A stretch of DNA of 64,000 nt from Oscillatoriaceae cyanobacterium M7585_C2015_266. Lineage in GTDB: Bacteria; Cyanobacteriota; Cyanobacteriia; Cyanobacteriales; Oscillatoriaceae. Positions within the stretch are counted from its first letter, which is position 1; the number at the start of each line of letters is the position of its first letter. Location: the NCBI GenBank assembly GCA_015295835.1, contig DVEG01000025.1, positions 1 through 64,000 on the forward strand, given 5' to 3'. Shown here in pieces: positions 1 through 9,628 of the stretch. The translations under genes were made by a program, and so were the position numbers. The notes below the pieces were generated by a model. The model did no database searches, had not been told where the DNA came from, and was given only the letters and a program-made list of their open reading frames with translations.

Positions 1-426
1 ACACCCACCCCAACTCCCACACCCACACCCACACCAGAAGCCACCCCTACTCCCACACCAGAACCCACACCCACCCCTACTCCCACATCAGAACCCATAT
101 CACAGCCAACTTCTTCTTCTGGGCAAGTGAAAGCACAACCTCTCAATTTCGCATCAGGCGAAAATCAGACGCAAGTTTCAGATCGACTAGCTCCGCAACA
201 GTTTAAGCGCTATTTAGTAAGTGCCAGCGCCGGACAAGTTCTTAAAGTCGAGATCCTTGCTGGAGATGTAACCGTCGATATTCGCTCTGCCAATGGCGAA
301 CTCCTGGAAGAAGGCTCTGGTAATCTCGCTTGGCAAGCTCAGCTTACTGAAAGCGGCGACTATTTAATTGATGCGCGAGCTTCCAAAGAGACTGATTTTA
401 CTCTGGCTGTCAGTCTTGAAAATTAG
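1..426 (+). CDS. C-terminal part of a Pro/Thr-rich linker protein (5' end outside window)
   Basis: The frame is open from base 1, so the true start lies upstream. The first ~38 residues are a Thr-Pro/Glu-Pro linker made of imperfect 30-bp direct repeats (41-66 and 71-96). About 100 residues follow, forming a compact beta-rich domain with the pattern RYLVSASAGQVLKVEI, a GDVTVDIR strand and a GDYLIDARA strand. Domains like this occur at the C terminus of secreted or membrane-anchored cyanobacterial proteins, including some Ser/Thr kinases, after a low-complexity linker. That parallel is from family knowledge; the catalytic part is not in the window, so the function is unknown. It ends 52 bp before bioD on the same strand. 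Confidence 0.7.
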   Translation, partial: TPTPTPTPTPTPEATPTPTPEPTPTPTPTSEPISQPTSSSGQVKAQPLNFASGENQTQVSDRLAPQQFKRYLVSASAGQVLKVEILAGDVTVDIRSANGELLEEGSGNLAWQAQLTESGDYLIDARASKETDFTLAVSLEN

Positions 427-478
427 CGAGGGGTTATTGATAATCTTTTTTAATCTTTAATCTGTAATTAATTCTTAG

Positions 479-1171
479 ATGAACACTCTTTTAATTACTG
501 CAACTGATACAGACGCCGGGAAAACTGTTTTGACAACGGCTTTGGCTGCTTACTGGCAAACCTATTTTCCTAAAGAAAAGCTTGGTATTATTAAGCCAGT
601 ACAGTCGGGAAGTGGCGATCGCGAACTTTACCAACGCCTATTTTCTCTTGCACAATCTGCTGAGGAAATTACCCCTCTCTATTTCCAAGCGCCTCTCGCC
701 CCTCCTCTTGCTGCTGAGCGTGAAGGGCGGCACGTTGAATTAGAAAAAGTTTGGCCAATTTTGGCATCTCTACGCCGTCGCTTTTCCTTCGTTTTGGTAG
801 AAGCTCTCGGCGGGCTTGGTTCGCCAGTGACGTTTGAATATACTGTGGCAGATGTGGCAGCTTCTTGGCACTTGCCGACAGTTTTGGTTGTGCCTGTTAG
901 ACTGGGAGCGATCGCTCAAGCTGTTGCTAATGTTGCTCTTGCCCGTCAAGTCGGCGTTTCCCTGCGCGGCATTGTCCTCAACTGTGTCCACCCCCGCACC
1001 GAGCAGGAAATCTCTGACTGGGCTCCTGCCCCTCTTATCCAATCTTTGACTTGTGTGCCAGTTTTAGGCTGTTTGCCCCATCTCGATAATCCTACAGACT
1101 TGAGTCAATTAGCTCGCTCTGTCTCTTTTCTCGATTTGGAACGTTTGCTTCCTGTCAGCTTTTATAAATAG
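479..1171 (+). CDS. bioD: Dethiobiotin synthetase BioD
   Basis: Closes the ureido ring of dethiobiotin from 7,8-diaminopelargonate, CO2 and ATP, the penultimate step of biotin synthesis in the cytosol. The 230-residue length is usual for the family. The P-loop is TDTDAGKT (residues 9-16), and the catalytic lysine motif KPVQSG lies at 39-44. The EALGGLGSP stretch near residue 107 matches the second substrate loop. No other bio genes are adjacent, so it is not in a bio operon here. A 6-bp inverted repeat followed by T-rich sequence comes directly after the stop. Confidence 0.93.
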   Translation: MNTLLITATDTDAGKTVLTTALAAYWQTYFPKEKLGIIKPVQSGSGDRELYQRLFSLAQSAEEITPLYFQAPLAPPLAAEREGRHVELEKVWPILASLRRRFSFVLVEALGGLGSPVTFEYTVADVAASWHLPTVLVVPVRLGAIAQAVANVALARQVGVSLRGIVLNCVHPRTEQEISDWAPAPLIQSLTCVPVLGCLPHLDNPTDLSQLARSVSFLDLERLLPVSFYK

Positions 1172-1207
1172 CTTTCATCCGTATATATTCTAAAGCTTTT
1201 TTTATTT
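1170..1207 (+). terminator. Possible weak terminator after bioD
   Basis: AGCTTT (1170-1175) and AAAGCT (1192-1197) can pair across a 16-nt loop and are followed by a long T-rich tract. The stem is short and AT-rich, so this is a weak call. Confidence 0.35.
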
Positions 1208-1623
1208 TTTTATTTTTCTTTATTTATCTTATTTTTAATTTTATAATTTTTTTAAACTTATAAAAAATTATATCATAATTTTTATAAATTTAGTTTTAAA
1301 AAAATTAACACGCTTGCACTGGCTTTCACCAGATCAAATTGTCAAGATTTGCAAACAAATTACAAAAACCATTCTCGAACCAGACGAAAACAAAATATTC
1401 TATCGAATTTTAAGAATTATATAATTAGAAATTGTATAAAACTATAAATATATAAAATATATGTAAAAGCAGAAAAGGCCTATTGAAAAATATTCATTTG
1501 GCAATTAACTTAGTAAGCATAAACAAAAAAAGATAATTTTGGTTGTTTCGTAAACTACAAAAGCCACAATTAGGCCCTAAAATTAATTTAATAATTATCC
1601 TCGCTCAGCAAGGAAAGACCGCC
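1208..1623. other. AT-rich intergenic region upstream of ppc
   Basis: About 400 bp of very AT-rich sequence with no convincing gene in either strand. It must hold the ppc promoter. A TTG-initiated extension of ppc into this stretch (from 1543) is possible but unlikely. I see no riboswitch or clear NtcA site. Confidence 0.6.
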
Positions 1624-4600
1624 ATGAGTTCCTTACTAAAAACCACCAATAGGGGCATCGCCGCCATAAATTCCTCGGACCTATTTCTAAGACATCGCCT
1701 CAAAGTCGTCGAGGACATCTGGGAATCCGTCTTGCGCTCTGAGTGCGGACAGGAACTCGTAGACTTGCTGAGGCGACTACGAGACGCTTGTTCTCCAGAA
1801 GGACAAGCACCAGAGTTTATGGGGTCAGAAGTTTTAAAAATAGTCGAATCTCTGGATCTCAATCAAGCCATCCGAGCAGCAAGAGCTTTCGCGCTCTACT
1901 TCCAACTAATCAACATTGTCGAACAGCACTACGAGCAAAGGGAACAATTGCGGGCCAAAGCAGGAAGCAAAGAAGTAGAGCTTTTCCCCAAAACAGAAGC
2001 TGAAACCTATAGCTCCAAGCCAGAAGCAGAGCTACTGGAAAAAAGCTGGCTAGAAGGATTAGTACCGCGACGGGAAACAGGAAGCTTCGAGTCTTTGTTT
2101 CCCAAATTGCGAAAACTCAACGTGCCGCCGAAGCAAATCCAGAAATTGCTAGAAAAGCTGGATATTCGATTAGTGTTTACAGCGCACCCGACGGAAATAG
2201 TCCGCCAAACCATTCGAGTAAAACAACGGCGGATTGCAAAGATTTTGCAACATCTAGATAGGGTAGAAGAAAGTGTCGACAAAACAGAAAGCAGCGATCG
2301 CGATTTATCTTGGATTCTTCAGCCAGCAATGGAGCAACTGGTAGAAGAAATTCGCTTATGGTGGCGCACCGACGAGCTGCATCAGTTCAAACCGTCAGTA
2401 CTTGACGAAGTAGAATATAGCCTGCACTACTTCAAAGAAGTCCTCTTTGATGTAATGCCGCACTTCTACCAGCGTATAAAAAAGGCTTTAGAAGAGTCAT
2501 TTCCTTACCTCAAACCCCCACGGTACAATTTCTGTAATTTTGGCTCATGGGTAGGAGCTGATCGGGATGGCAACCCGTCAGTAACGGCAAAAATCACTTG
2601 GCAAACCGCCTGCTATCAGCGAAATTTGGTCTTGGAAAAATACATCAACTCCATTCACAATCTCATGCAACTATTGAGCCTGTCTCTGCACTGGAGTGAT
2701 GTATTGCCGGAACTGCTAGAATCACTAGAACAAGATCGGCAGCAAATGCCAGAAATCTACGAACAACTGGCAATTCGCTACCGCCAAGAACCATATCGTC
2801 TGAAACTGGCTTATATACTTAAACGTTTGGAAAATACTCGCGAGCGCAACTGGCGTCTGTATAACGGGCAAGAATTGCAGTCAGGCAAACAACCCACCTC
2901 CGCCCCCATTTATCGCTCTGGAGCCGAATTTTTAGAAGAACTGCGCCTGATTCAACGCAACCTTTCCTCTACCAATCTCAACTGTCGTGATTTAGAAACC
3001 CTCATCTGTCAAGTAGAAATATTTGGCTTTAACTTGGCAAGCCTGGATATCCGTCAGGAATCCTCCCGCCACAGCGAAGCCTTCGATGAAATTGTAGAAT
3101 ATTTACAACTATTTCCCAAGCGCTATAGCGAGCTGACAGAAGAAGAGCGATCGCTCTGGTTAGCAACCGAGCTACAAACGCGGCGACCACTGCTACCGCC
3201 AGAACTGCCATTTTCAGAAAAAACCCGAGAGACAATCGAAACCTTCCGTACAGTTCGCAGCCTGCAGCAAGAATTTGGCCCAGAAATCTGTCAAACTTAT
3301 ATAATTAGCATGAGCCACGAGGCCAGCGACTTGCTAGAAGTATTACTACTTGCCAAAGAAGCAGGACTTTACGATCCCGCAACTGGCAAGAGTACCCTTC
3401 ACGTAGTACCCCTATTTGAAACTGTAGAAGATCTGACTCATGCACCGAAAATAATGCAAAGTTTGTTTGAATTACCGCTGTATCGGGCAATGCTGGCGGG
3501 AGGCTTAAAAGCAGTAAAAGAAGAACAAGAAACCTCAGCTACTCCCCAATCCCTGCAAGAAGTAATGCTCGGTTATTCCGATAGTAATAAAGATTCGGGA
3601 TTCCTCAGCAGTAACTGGGAAATTCATAAAGCCCAAAAAGCTTTGCAGAAAATTGCCGAAAAATACGGCGTCGGCTTGCGTATCTTCCACGGGCGCGGCG
3701 GTTCCGTAGGACGAGGTGGTGGCCCTGCTTACGAGGCGATTTTGGCGCAACCCTATCGCACTATCGACGGCCGAATTAAAATTACTGAACAGGGTGAGGT
3801 TCTCGCTTCTAAATACACTTTGCCGGATTTGGCAATTTTTAATCTGGAAAGCATCGCTACGGCAGTGATTCAATCTAGTTTGCTCGGCAGTGGGTTCGAT
3901 GATATTGAACCGTGGAATCAAATTATGGAAGATTTGGCAACGCGAGCGCGTGCCCACTACCGCGCTCTTATATACGAACAGCCAGATTTTGTCGAATTTT
4001 TCCATCAAGTAACCCCAATCGAAGAAATCAGCCAATTGCAAATCTCCTCTCGCCCTGCTCGCCGTCGCACTGGTAATAAAGATTTAAGTACTCTGCGTGC
4101 TATTCCCTGGGTATTTAGCTGGACGCAAACTCGTTTTCTCCTACCTGCCTGGTACGGCGTGGGCACTGCTCTGAAAAGTTTCTTAGATGAAGAACCAGAA
4201 GAACATCTAAAACTATTACGATATTTCTATTATAAGTGGCCTTTTTTCAAAATGGTCATCTCCAAAGTGGAAATGACTCTCGCTAAAGTGGATATGCAAA
4301 TCGCTCACCACTATGTCCGAGAATTGTCTAAACCAGAAAACCGTACACGCTTTGAAGCACTGTTTGAGCAAATTGCCAGCGAATACCACTTGACACGGGA
4401 ACTGGTATTGAATATTACTGGGCACAAGCGTTTGTTGGATGGCGACCCCATTTTGCAGCGCTCTGTACAGCTTCGTAATGGTACTATTGTCCCCCTTGGT
4501 TTATTGCAAGTTTCTCTGCTCAAACGCTTACGCCAATATGGGGATTATACTGCTTCTGGTGTGATTCATTCCCGTTACAGTAAAAGTGAACTTTTACGCG

Positions 4601-4653
4601 GTGCGTTGCTTACTATTAATGGTATCGCTGCCGGGATGCGTAATACTGGCTGA
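1624..4653 (+). CDS. ppc: Phosphoenolpyruvate carboxylase
   Basis: Carboxylates PEP with bicarbonate to oxaloacetate, the main anaplerotic reaction in cyanobacteria. From the ATG at 1624 the protein is 1009 residues, right for the cyanobacterial enzyme. That ATG has the Shine-Dalgarno sequence AGGAAAG about 7 bp upstream and the family-typical N terminus ([18 protein letters not shown]). A longer TTG frame from 1543 adds 27 atypical residues. Signatures: the catalytic-His motif [12 protein letters not shown] near 185, [18 protein letters not shown] near 650, the Gly-rich phosphate loop [12 protein letters not shown] near 690, and the C terminus MRNTG, the Arg-containing form often seen in cyanobacteria in place of QNTG. 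Confidence 0.97.
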   Translation: MSSLLKTTNRGIAAINSSDLFLRHRLKVVEDIWESVLRSECGQELVDLLRRLRDACSPEGQAPEFMGSEVLKIVESLDLNQAIRAARAFALYFQLINIVEQHYEQREQLRAKAGSKEVELFPKTEAETYSSKPEAELLEKSWLEGLVPRRETGSFESLFPKLRKLNVPPKQIQKLLEKLDIRLVFTAHPTEIVRQTIRVKQRRIAKILQHLDRVEESVDKTESSDRDLSWILQPAMEQLVEEIRLWWRTDELHQFKPSVLDEVEYSLHYFKEVLFDVMPHFYQRIKKALEESFPYLKPPRYNFCNFGSWVGADRDGNPSVTAKITWQTACYQRNLVLEKYINSIHNLMQLLSLSLHWSDVLPELLESLEQDRQQMPEIYEQLAIRYRQEPYRLKLAYILKRLENTRERNWRLYNGQELQSGKQPTSAPIYRSGAEFLEELRLIQRNLSSTNLNCRDLETLICQVEIFGFNLASLDIRQESSRHSEAFDEIVEYLQLFPKRYSELTEEERSLWLATELQTRRPLLPPELPFSEKTRETIETFRTVRSLQQEFGPEICQTYIISMSHEASDLLEVLLLAKEAGLYDPATGKSTLHVVPLFETVEDLTHAPKIMQSLFELPLYRAMLAGGLKAVKEEQETSATPQSLQEVMLGYSDSNKDSGFLSSNWEIHKAQKALQKIAEKYGVGLRIFHGRGGSVGRGGGPAYEAILAQPYRTIDGRIKITEQGEVLASKYTLPDLAIFNLESIATAVIQSSLLGSGFDDIEPWNQIMEDLATRARAHYRALIYEQPDFVEFFHQVTPIEEISQLQISSRPARRRTGNKDLSTLRAIPWVFSWTQTRFLLPAWYGVGTALKSFLDEEPEEHLKLLRYFYYKWPFFKMVISKVEMTLAKVDMQIAHHYVRELSKPENRTRFEALFEQIASEYHLTRELVLNITGHKRLLDGDPILQRSVQLRNGTIVPLGLLQVSLLKRLRQYGDYTASGVIHSRYSKSELLRGALLTINGIAAGMRNTG

Positions 4654-4668
4654 TGGAAAATTAAATTT

Positions 4669-4712
4669 GGCAAAAGAGGAAATAAAACTAATTCCCTTTT
4701 GCCTATTTTTTT
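4669..4712 (+). terminator. Intrinsic terminator after ppc
   Basis: GGCAAAAGAGGAA (4669-4681) pairs with TTCCCTTTTGCC (4692-4703), with one bulged base, and a run of seven T follows. This is a standard rho-independent shape 15 bp past the ppc stop. Confidence 0.8.
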
Positions 4713-4766
4713 ATATTTATATTTATTTATTTTGGCTTGATTTATGATTTATATAATAGTGGGCAT

Positions 4767-5033
4767 ATGCATTATAAAAAAAGAGTGCTAGTCTGTAGCA
4801 TAGGAGCGATCGCTTCTGGATTATTTGGTGGCTTTCTAGGTGCGCAAGTCAGTATTGCTACTCGCGCCCACCAATGTCAAGTAGTTCCCTGGGGATTTCG
4901 GATAGTTTGTAGCACTTTATTGATACCGGGGGCTTTCTTTCAAGGCAGTATTACCGGTATGTGGACAGGAACTGTAATTGGAGCTTTCGTTTTTGGTTCT
5001 GTTACCCGCCCTTCGCCAAATGGGGAAGATTAA
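4767..5033 (+). CDS. Small hydrophobic membrane protein, conserved type, function unknown
   Basis: 88 residues from the ATG at 4767; a TTG start at 4737 would add ten residues. A Lys/Arg-rich N terminus (HYKKR) precedes a Gly/Ala-rich hydrophobic segment (about 8-28), and a second hydrophobic stretch (about 42-80) contains the Gly-rich GSITGMWTGTVIGAF. Two Cys residues (CQVVPWG, IVCST) lie between them. The layout suggests a two- to three-pass inner or thylakoid membrane protein. I do not recognise a named family. It follows the ppc terminator, so it is probably a separate transcription unit. Confidence 0.6.
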   Translation: MHYKKRVLVCSIGAIASGLFGGFLGAQVSIATRAHQCQVVPWGFRIVCSTLLIPGAFFQGSITGMWTGTVIGAFVFGSVTRPSPNGED

Positions 5034-5358
5034 CTAGGGTTGATTTGTTGCACACCAAGAAGATATTTGAATTTTAAACAACTGTTTTACTATTAGTTCT
5101 GATATAATAATCGAATAAAAAGCAAACATAAAATTGAGCTATCTAAAAAAGTAGAAATTTGAATGAAAGCAAGGGAGCGCATTTTACAGAAGTTGCGGTC
5201 TAGCCTCCTCAGCCAGAAATCAGCAGACTTTACGCGAACTTTACGATAAACTATGGTTGCGACTTGCTCCACCTGCGTTGAGCAGAAAATTGGGGAAAGA
5301 GTAGCAGTAGATAATTCGAGAAAAAACCAATAAAAAACAAATAAACAGACAGCAAATT
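5034..5358. other. Intergenic region upstream of the SLH-WD40 gene
   Basis: 325 bp with no convincing gene. A 28-codon frame starting at 5164 has no recognisable product. It presumably carries the promoter and leader of the gene at 5359. Confidence 0.5.
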
Positions 5359-7827
5359 ATGGCCAACGCAAACAAATGGCAATCTAAAATAATTTTATCG
5401 GTGGTGTGGGGCATTCCTACGACTGTAAGTCTGGCCATACCTCCTGCCTTTGCTGAAACGAAATTTAGCGACATACAAGGGCACTGGGCACAGTCTTGCA
5501 TCGAACAACTGGCAAGTCGACAAATAGTCACAGGTCGTCAGGATGGTACATTTGCACCAACTGAACCGGTAAGCCGAGCAGAATTTTCAGTTATCGTTCG
5601 CAAGGCATTTCCAAATATAACACCTGCGCGAGAAGCAATAAATTTTGCAGATATACCAAGCGACTATTGGGCAGCAGAAGCTATTCAATACAGCTACCGC
5701 ACTAACTTCCTAACAGGATATTCTAATCGCATCTTTAATCCAAACAGAAAAATAACTCGCCTACAAGCACTGATGGCATTGGCAAGCGGGTTAAAATACT
5801 CTCCGAAATTACCAGCAGCCGAAACGCTTGCAGTAGCCTATGAAGATGCAGCAGATATTCCTGAATGGGGGCGAAATGCGATCGCTGCTGTCACAGAAAA
5901 CCGAATTGTCGTCAATTATCCTAACGTTAAACGCCTCAACCCTAATCAAATAGCAACTCGCGCCGATGTAGCAGCATTTGTCTGTCAAGCCCTTTTCAAA
6001 GGGCAAACAGCAGTAGTGCCAGCACAATATATCGCTGGAATAACACCAATATCACCAAGCGGCAGCACAACACCCCAAATTTCTACAGCTCAAACCCCAT
6101 CAGCAACTTTACCGCCTGGGGTGACAATAAAAACTACAGCAGTCGATTACGGCAATGTGCGGGCAGAATTATCCTATCAAGTCAGAGAATCCAGCAATAT
6201 TGGCTCGAATTTGCGTTTGAAAATTCTTCGAGGTGGTAAAATTATAACGGATGAACTAATACTAATACCAAGGAGAAAAAGTAGCAATGAAGGAGTTTTG
6301 GGAGAGGGGAGTAATGAGGGTCAAGTATTGAATTTAGTAGTGCGGGATATAGATGGCGATCGCGAACCGGAAGTAATTGTTGATTTACTATCTTCTGCTG
6401 GCGACGGCAATGGTTTCTATTCCTATATATATCGTTACGAACCGCTGCAAAATCGTTATATTGCCCTAGAACAATATTGGGCCAACATCGGTTACGAAGT
6501 AAGAGACATAGAGGCAGATGGCATCCCAGAATTTGACAGTCTAGATATTCGATTTGCTAGCGCCCTCGATTTGCCATCAGGAGATACAACTCTTCCTAAA
6601 CGCATCTGGAATTATCGTCAAGGGCAAATGCTTGACGTCACTAAACAGTATCCGGAATTAGTATATGAACATACTAAACAACTTTGGCAATTGTTTCAAG
6701 AGCGACGTCGCCAAAATCAAGATGTAAAAGCAGTTTTGGCGGCTTATATTGCAAATAAATATACCCTAGGGCAAGAAGTTGAAGGCTGGAATAAAGTTAA
6801 AGAAGCTTATAAAGAAAGCGATCGCGAAGATTATTTTGCCTTAGTGCGAAAAATCCTTACTGACTACGGCTATATGGCAGCATCCGCTCCCGAAAAGCCA
6901 ACCGCAAGTAACAATCAAAGCGATACTAATCAATTTCAGCGCCCCCAACTAATCACAAATTTCTCAGGAGTATTAAACCCGGTTTTTTCCACTGCTATCA
7001 GCCCAGATGGCAAAATTTTAGCAATAGGTTCTGATAAACAAATTCAACTCTGGGAGCTAACCAAGGGGCAAGTATTGAAAACTCTAGAAGGACATAATGG
7101 CAATATTTGGTCACTTACATTTTCTCCCAATGGCGAAACTCTGATAAGTTGTAGCGGCGACTCTACTATTAAACTATGGAATGTGCGCACTGGCGAGTTG
7201 CAACGCACCCTTTCTCATGAAAATTGGGTAAATTTTGTCGCTATTTCTCCCGACGGAGAAACTTTGGTAAGTGCTTATAAAACAGTGCGGCTGTGGAAAG
7301 CAAATACCGGCGAGTTGCAAAAAATTGTCGAAGGATTCGGACCAATTGGATTTAGTCCTGATGGCCAAATCCTGCTTAGCAGTGACGGCAAAGGTAAAAT
7401 TCAAATACGCGACGCTAGTACTGGAGAATTACGCCGCACTATAAGGGTTTCTGAATCTTCAGGGGAAGGGCTTAGTTTAATGGCGCTCGCTCCTGATAAT
7501 AAAACTGTGGCAAGTGTGCGAGTTGGCAAAGGCACTATCGAAGTGTGGGAGTTGAGAAATGGCAGACGAATGTATCTACTTGATGGAGAAGTGTCTGAAA
7601 TAAAAGCGATCGCTATTTCTCCCAATAGCGAAATCCTCGCTTCCGCTACTGGTGAAGGTAAAATCCAGTTATGGAATCTCCGTACTGGTGAACTACTAGA
7701 ATCTTTCCCGGCATATTCTATGACAGTCAAGGGAATTGCTTTCACCCCTGACGGCAAACAGTTAGTGAGTGTCGGCGCTGATAATGAAGGCGCTATCAGT
7801 GTTAAAATTTGGCAGTTGTCTTCGTAG
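5359..7827 (+). CDS. Secreted protein with three SLH domains and C-terminal WD40 propeller
   Basis: 822 residues. A signal peptide (1-32, cleavage after AFA) is followed by three S-layer homology domains at about 34-84, 94-147 and 158-212, each with the HWA/YWA/EWG start and TRLQA/SRAEF-type end. SLH domains bind peptidoglycan-linked polymer, so this end should attach to the cell wall. A Thr/Pro/Ser linker (225-250) leads to an uncharacterised region with Asp-rich VVRDIDGDREPEV and DIEADGIPEF segments that recall FG-GAP/VCBS loops (about 255-430). From about 530 to the end there are roughly seven WD40-type repeats (SPDGKILA, IQLWEL, IKLWNV, IQLWNL). WD40 propellers are usually cytosolic scaffolds, so a wall-anchored one is unusual. 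Partner unknown. Confidence 0.85.
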   Translation: MANANKWQSKIILSVVWGIPTTVSLAIPPAFAETKFSDIQGHWAQSCIEQLASRQIVTGRQDGTFAPTEPVSRAEFSVIVRKAFPNITPAREAINFADIPSDYWAAEAIQYSYRTNFLTGYSNRIFNPNRKITRLQALMALASGLKYSPKLPAAETLAVAYEDAADIPEWGRNAIAAVTENRIVVNYPNVKRLNPNQIATRADVAAFVCQALFKGQTAVVPAQYIAGITPISPSGSTTPQISTAQTPSATLPPGVTIKTTAVDYGNVRAELSYQVRESSNIGSNLRLKILRGGKIITDELILIPRRKSSNEGVLGEGSNEGQVLNLVVRDIDGDREPEVIVDLLSSAGDGNGFYSYIYRYEPLQNRYIALEQYWANIGYEVRDIEADGIPEFDSLDIRFASALDLPSGDTTLPKRIWNYRQGQMLDVTKQYPELVYEHTKQLWQLFQERRRQNQDVKAVLAAYIANKYTLGQEVEGWNKVKEAYKESDREDYFALVRKILTDYGYMAASAPEKPTASNNQSDTNQFQRPQLITNFSGVLNPVFSTAISPDGKILAIGSDKQIQLWELTKGQVLKTLEGHNGNIWSLTFSPNGETLISCSGDSTIKLWNVRTGELQRTLSHENWVNFVAISPDGETLVSAYKTVRLWKANTGELQKIVEGFGPIGFSPDGQILLSSDGKGKIQIRDASTGELRRTIRVSESSGEGLSLMALAPDNKTVASVRVGKGTIEVWELRNGRRMYLLDGEVSEIKAIAISPNSEILASATGEGKIQLWNLRTGELLESFPAYSMTVKGIAFTPDGKQLVSVGADNEGAISVKIWQLSS

Positions 7828-7863
7828 TTTTATAACCTGACGCAAAAAATAAAAAAGAAATAA

Positions 7864-7900
7864 AAAGGCAGGAGAAAAATCTCTCTGCCTTTACTAGCAT
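7864..7900 (+). terminator. Stem-loop terminator after the SLH-WD40 gene
   Basis: AAAGGCAGGAGA pairs with TCTCTCTGCCTTT around an A-rich loop (7864-7893), about 37 bp past the stop. A T-run sits a few bases further on rather than directly adjacent, so efficiency is uncertain. Confidence 0.6.
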
Positions 7901-8145
7901 ACTTTTTTACTTAGGTGAATTATTTTCTCACAATTGCTTTTTATAACAAAATTTACGGCTAGGAAAAAGGAAAAATTTTTCTTAATATTTTTTCTAGATA
8001 GTCGCAAAAAGCTTTTGTACAGATAGCTAAGAATAGAATTTGATTTTACTAAACTTTTGTAACTTTTTAGAAATTAGAAATAGAGTTTTATTATAATATC
8101 TAGTAGACCATTATATGGTATCAATTCTCAGAAGGAGAATTACTC
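7901..8145. other. AT-rich intergenic region
   Basis: Together with the stem-loop just upstream this makes a gap of 318 bp between genes. Only AT-rich sequence and a ribosome-binding site (AGAAGGAGAA, ending 6 bp before the ATG at 8146) are visible. Confidence 0.5.
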
Positions 8146-8340
8146 ATGCCAGAACCGACTCGTGCTATTCCCGTTCTGAACACTTGGCAAGAGTTACAAC
8201 TAGCTGTCGAACGTTACAGAACTAGCGATTTGAGCGGTACGGAATTACTTTCTTTGTGGCAAGCAATTCGCGATGCCTCTCTCAATCAAAATTTCTCCCA
8301 GCCGCAGGGTGACGGAGTGGGCGGGGAAGAAAGTTATTAA
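8146..8340 (+). CDS. Small acidic hypothetical protein (64 aa)
   Basis: Begins at an ATG with a strong Shine-Dalgarno site (AGAAGGAG). The sequence is mostly helix-forming (TWQELQLAVERYRTSD, then LLSLWQAIRDASL), ends with a Gly-rich acidic tail, and has no signal peptide or membrane segment. I do not recognise a family. A good RBS, normal codon use and a following GC-rich hairpin support it as a real gene. It lies upstream of the ParA-like gene but is separated from it by a hairpin and 108 bp. Confidence 0.6.
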   Translation: MPEPTRAIPVLNTWQELQLAVERYRTSDLSGTELLSLWQAIRDASLNQNFSQPQGDGVGGEESY

Positions 8341-8355
8341 CAAACTCTGAAGTGT

Positions 8356-8377
8356 AGGGGCGTTTGTAGGCGCCCCT
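8356..8377 (+). repeat. GC-rich hairpin (possible terminator or dispersed repeat)
   Basis: AGGGGCG (8356-8362) and CGCCCCT (8371-8377) form a perfect 7-bp stem with an 8-nt loop. Only a short TCTTT tract follows. This could end transcription of the 64-aa gene, or be a dispersed hairpin repeat of a kind common in cyanobacteria. Confidence 0.55.
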
Positions 8378-8448
8378 CTTTGGTGCTTATCAGATTGCCT
8401 TAATCATTAATCATTATAGTTTGGTATAATTAGTATCAGAAACGAGCA

Positions 8449-9081
8449 GTGCCAAAAATAGTTGCTATTATCAATGGCAAGGGAGGAGTCGGCAAAACGA
8501 CAACAGCCATCAATCTAGCTGCAGTTTTCTCCGAGAAAAGCCGAGTGCTTTTAGTTGATGCCGCTCCGCAGAGAGCGGCTGGTTGGTGGTTGGATCGTTC
8601 TCAGGAAGGAATGGGTTTTGAGCTCGTGGAAGAAACAAACCCTAACCTTCTGAGTGGCTTACGGAAAATAGAGGGTTACGAGTTGGTAATTGTAGATACG
8701 CCACCTGCATTGCGCTCGCAAGCTTTAGCAGCAGTTTTAGAAAGTGCGGATTATGTAGTTTTGCCCACTCCTTGTGCGCCGATGGATTTAGCGGCACTAA
8801 TCGAAACCGTACAAAAAGCCGTCTTGCCGATGGCAGTTGCCCATCGCGTATTGCTAACAAAGGTAGATTCAAGAAGTCTAGGGGAAGCCCTAGAAGCACA
8901 AAATATGCTTTTAGAATTAGGGATTGCGGCTTTTCACGCCTTTGTGCGCGCTTATAAAGCTCATGAGCGAGCAGCTCTCGAAGGCTTATCGATTACTAAG
9001 TGGCGAGGGAAAAATGCGCGGGAGGCTGAAGCAGATTACCGCCGCGTAGCTGATGAATTAAAGCGTGATTGGAGGGAATAA
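8449..9081 (+). CDS. ParA-type ATPase, candidate type 2 McdA (carboxysome positioning)
   Basis: 210 residues from a GTG start. The deviant Walker A is GKGGVGKTTTAINLA (residues 9-23), with the signature lysine of ParA/MinD ATPases. The Walker A' region is LLVDAAPQRAAGWW, where most ParA proteins have DADPQG, and the Walker B-like strand is LVIVDTPP. These proteins form dynamic ATP-dependent patterns on the nucleoid and position cargo through a small partner. No parS-like repeats or replication genes are nearby, so plasmid partition is unlikely. The stop overlaps the next ATG (TAATG), so the two are translationally coupled. The partner's features make McdA the best guess; an orphan ParA for another cargo remains possible. 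Confidence 0.8.
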   Translation: MPKIVAIINGKGGVGKTTTAINLAAVFSEKSRVLLVDAAPQRAAGWWLDRSQEGMGFELVEETNPNLLSGLRKIEGYELVIVDTPPALRSQALAAVLESADYVVLPTPCAPMDLAALIETVQKAVLPMAVAHRVLLTKVDSRSLGEALEAQNMLLELGIAAFHAFVRAYKAHERAALEGLSITKWRGKNAREAEADYRRVADELKRDWRE

Positions 9082-9584
9082 TGGCTAAAAAACGTATCGC
9101 CGACTTGCTAAGACAAGAGGCAAAAAAATTTTCACAAACAGAAGAGGTTTCCGTTGAGAGTGATATCTCCGATATCTCCAAGGATACTGCAAGTGATAGC
9201 GAAACTAGCAAACCCACGGAACCGAATCTGGCTGAGTTGCAAGCGCTGGTAACAGAATTAACCGCTGCTTTAGAACAAGCCCGCAAAAATGAAGCTGCTT
9301 TACAACAGCAAATTGCTGATTTAAAATTCCAGTTAGAAGAGCAAAAAAGTTTTGGAGAAAAGCTAGAAAAGGAGTTTAAACTAGCTAAAAAAGCGGCAGT
9401 AGATTTAGCTGAAGCGAATACAAAATTAATAGAAGAAATTCAAAATTTGAAGAAGCAAGAGAAGCAAGAGGAGAAAAAACAAGCGCAGATTCCTAAAAAA
9501 CCGGCGCCGCAAGTATTGAAGTTCGATACACAGCCAATACCACAATCTGGAGATTTTGCTGCTAACAGTTGGTTATTGGATTAA
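9081..9584 (+). CDS. Coiled-coil partner of the ParA ATPase, candidate type 2 McdB
   Basis: 167 residues. The ATG at 9081 shares one base with the upstream stop and has GGAGGG 4 bp before it; an earlier TTG (9069) is less likely. A basic N terminus (MAKKRIADLLRQEAKK) is followed by an acidic Ser/Asp-rich segment (about 20-50), a continuous coiled coil (about 52-130), a Lys/Pro-rich linker, and an acidic C terminus with a lone Trp (ANSWLLD). A basic N-terminal region, a central coiled coil and an invariant C-terminal Trp are the published hallmarks of McdB, the carboxysome adaptor. The McdB assignment is inference from this architecture and from the ParA neighbour. Confidence 0.7.
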   Translation: MAKKRIADLLRQEAKKFSQTEEVSVESDISDISKDTASDSETSKPTEPNLAELQALVTELTAALEQARKNEAALQQQIADLKFQLEEQKSFGEKLEKEFKLAKKAAVDLAEANTKLIEEIQNLKKQEKQEEKKQAQIPKKPAPQVLKFDTQPIPQSGDFAANSWLLD

Positions 9585-9628
9585 AAAAAAAAGAGGCAGG
9601 ACGATACCCAACCCCTTTCTAATGATAA

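Noticed and set aside
1-110. Short CCCACACC repeats as a possible CRISPR or tandem regulatory array
   Set aside because: They are in frame and encode a Thr-Pro linker.
1543-1623. N-terminal TTG extension of PEP carboxylase
   Set aside because: The residues are atypical and the ATG at 1624 has a good Shine-Dalgarno and family-typical N terminus.
8449-9584. Plasmid partition (ParAB) locus
   Set aside because: No ParB-like DNA-binding domain, parS repeats or replication genes; flanked by chromosomal housekeeping genes.
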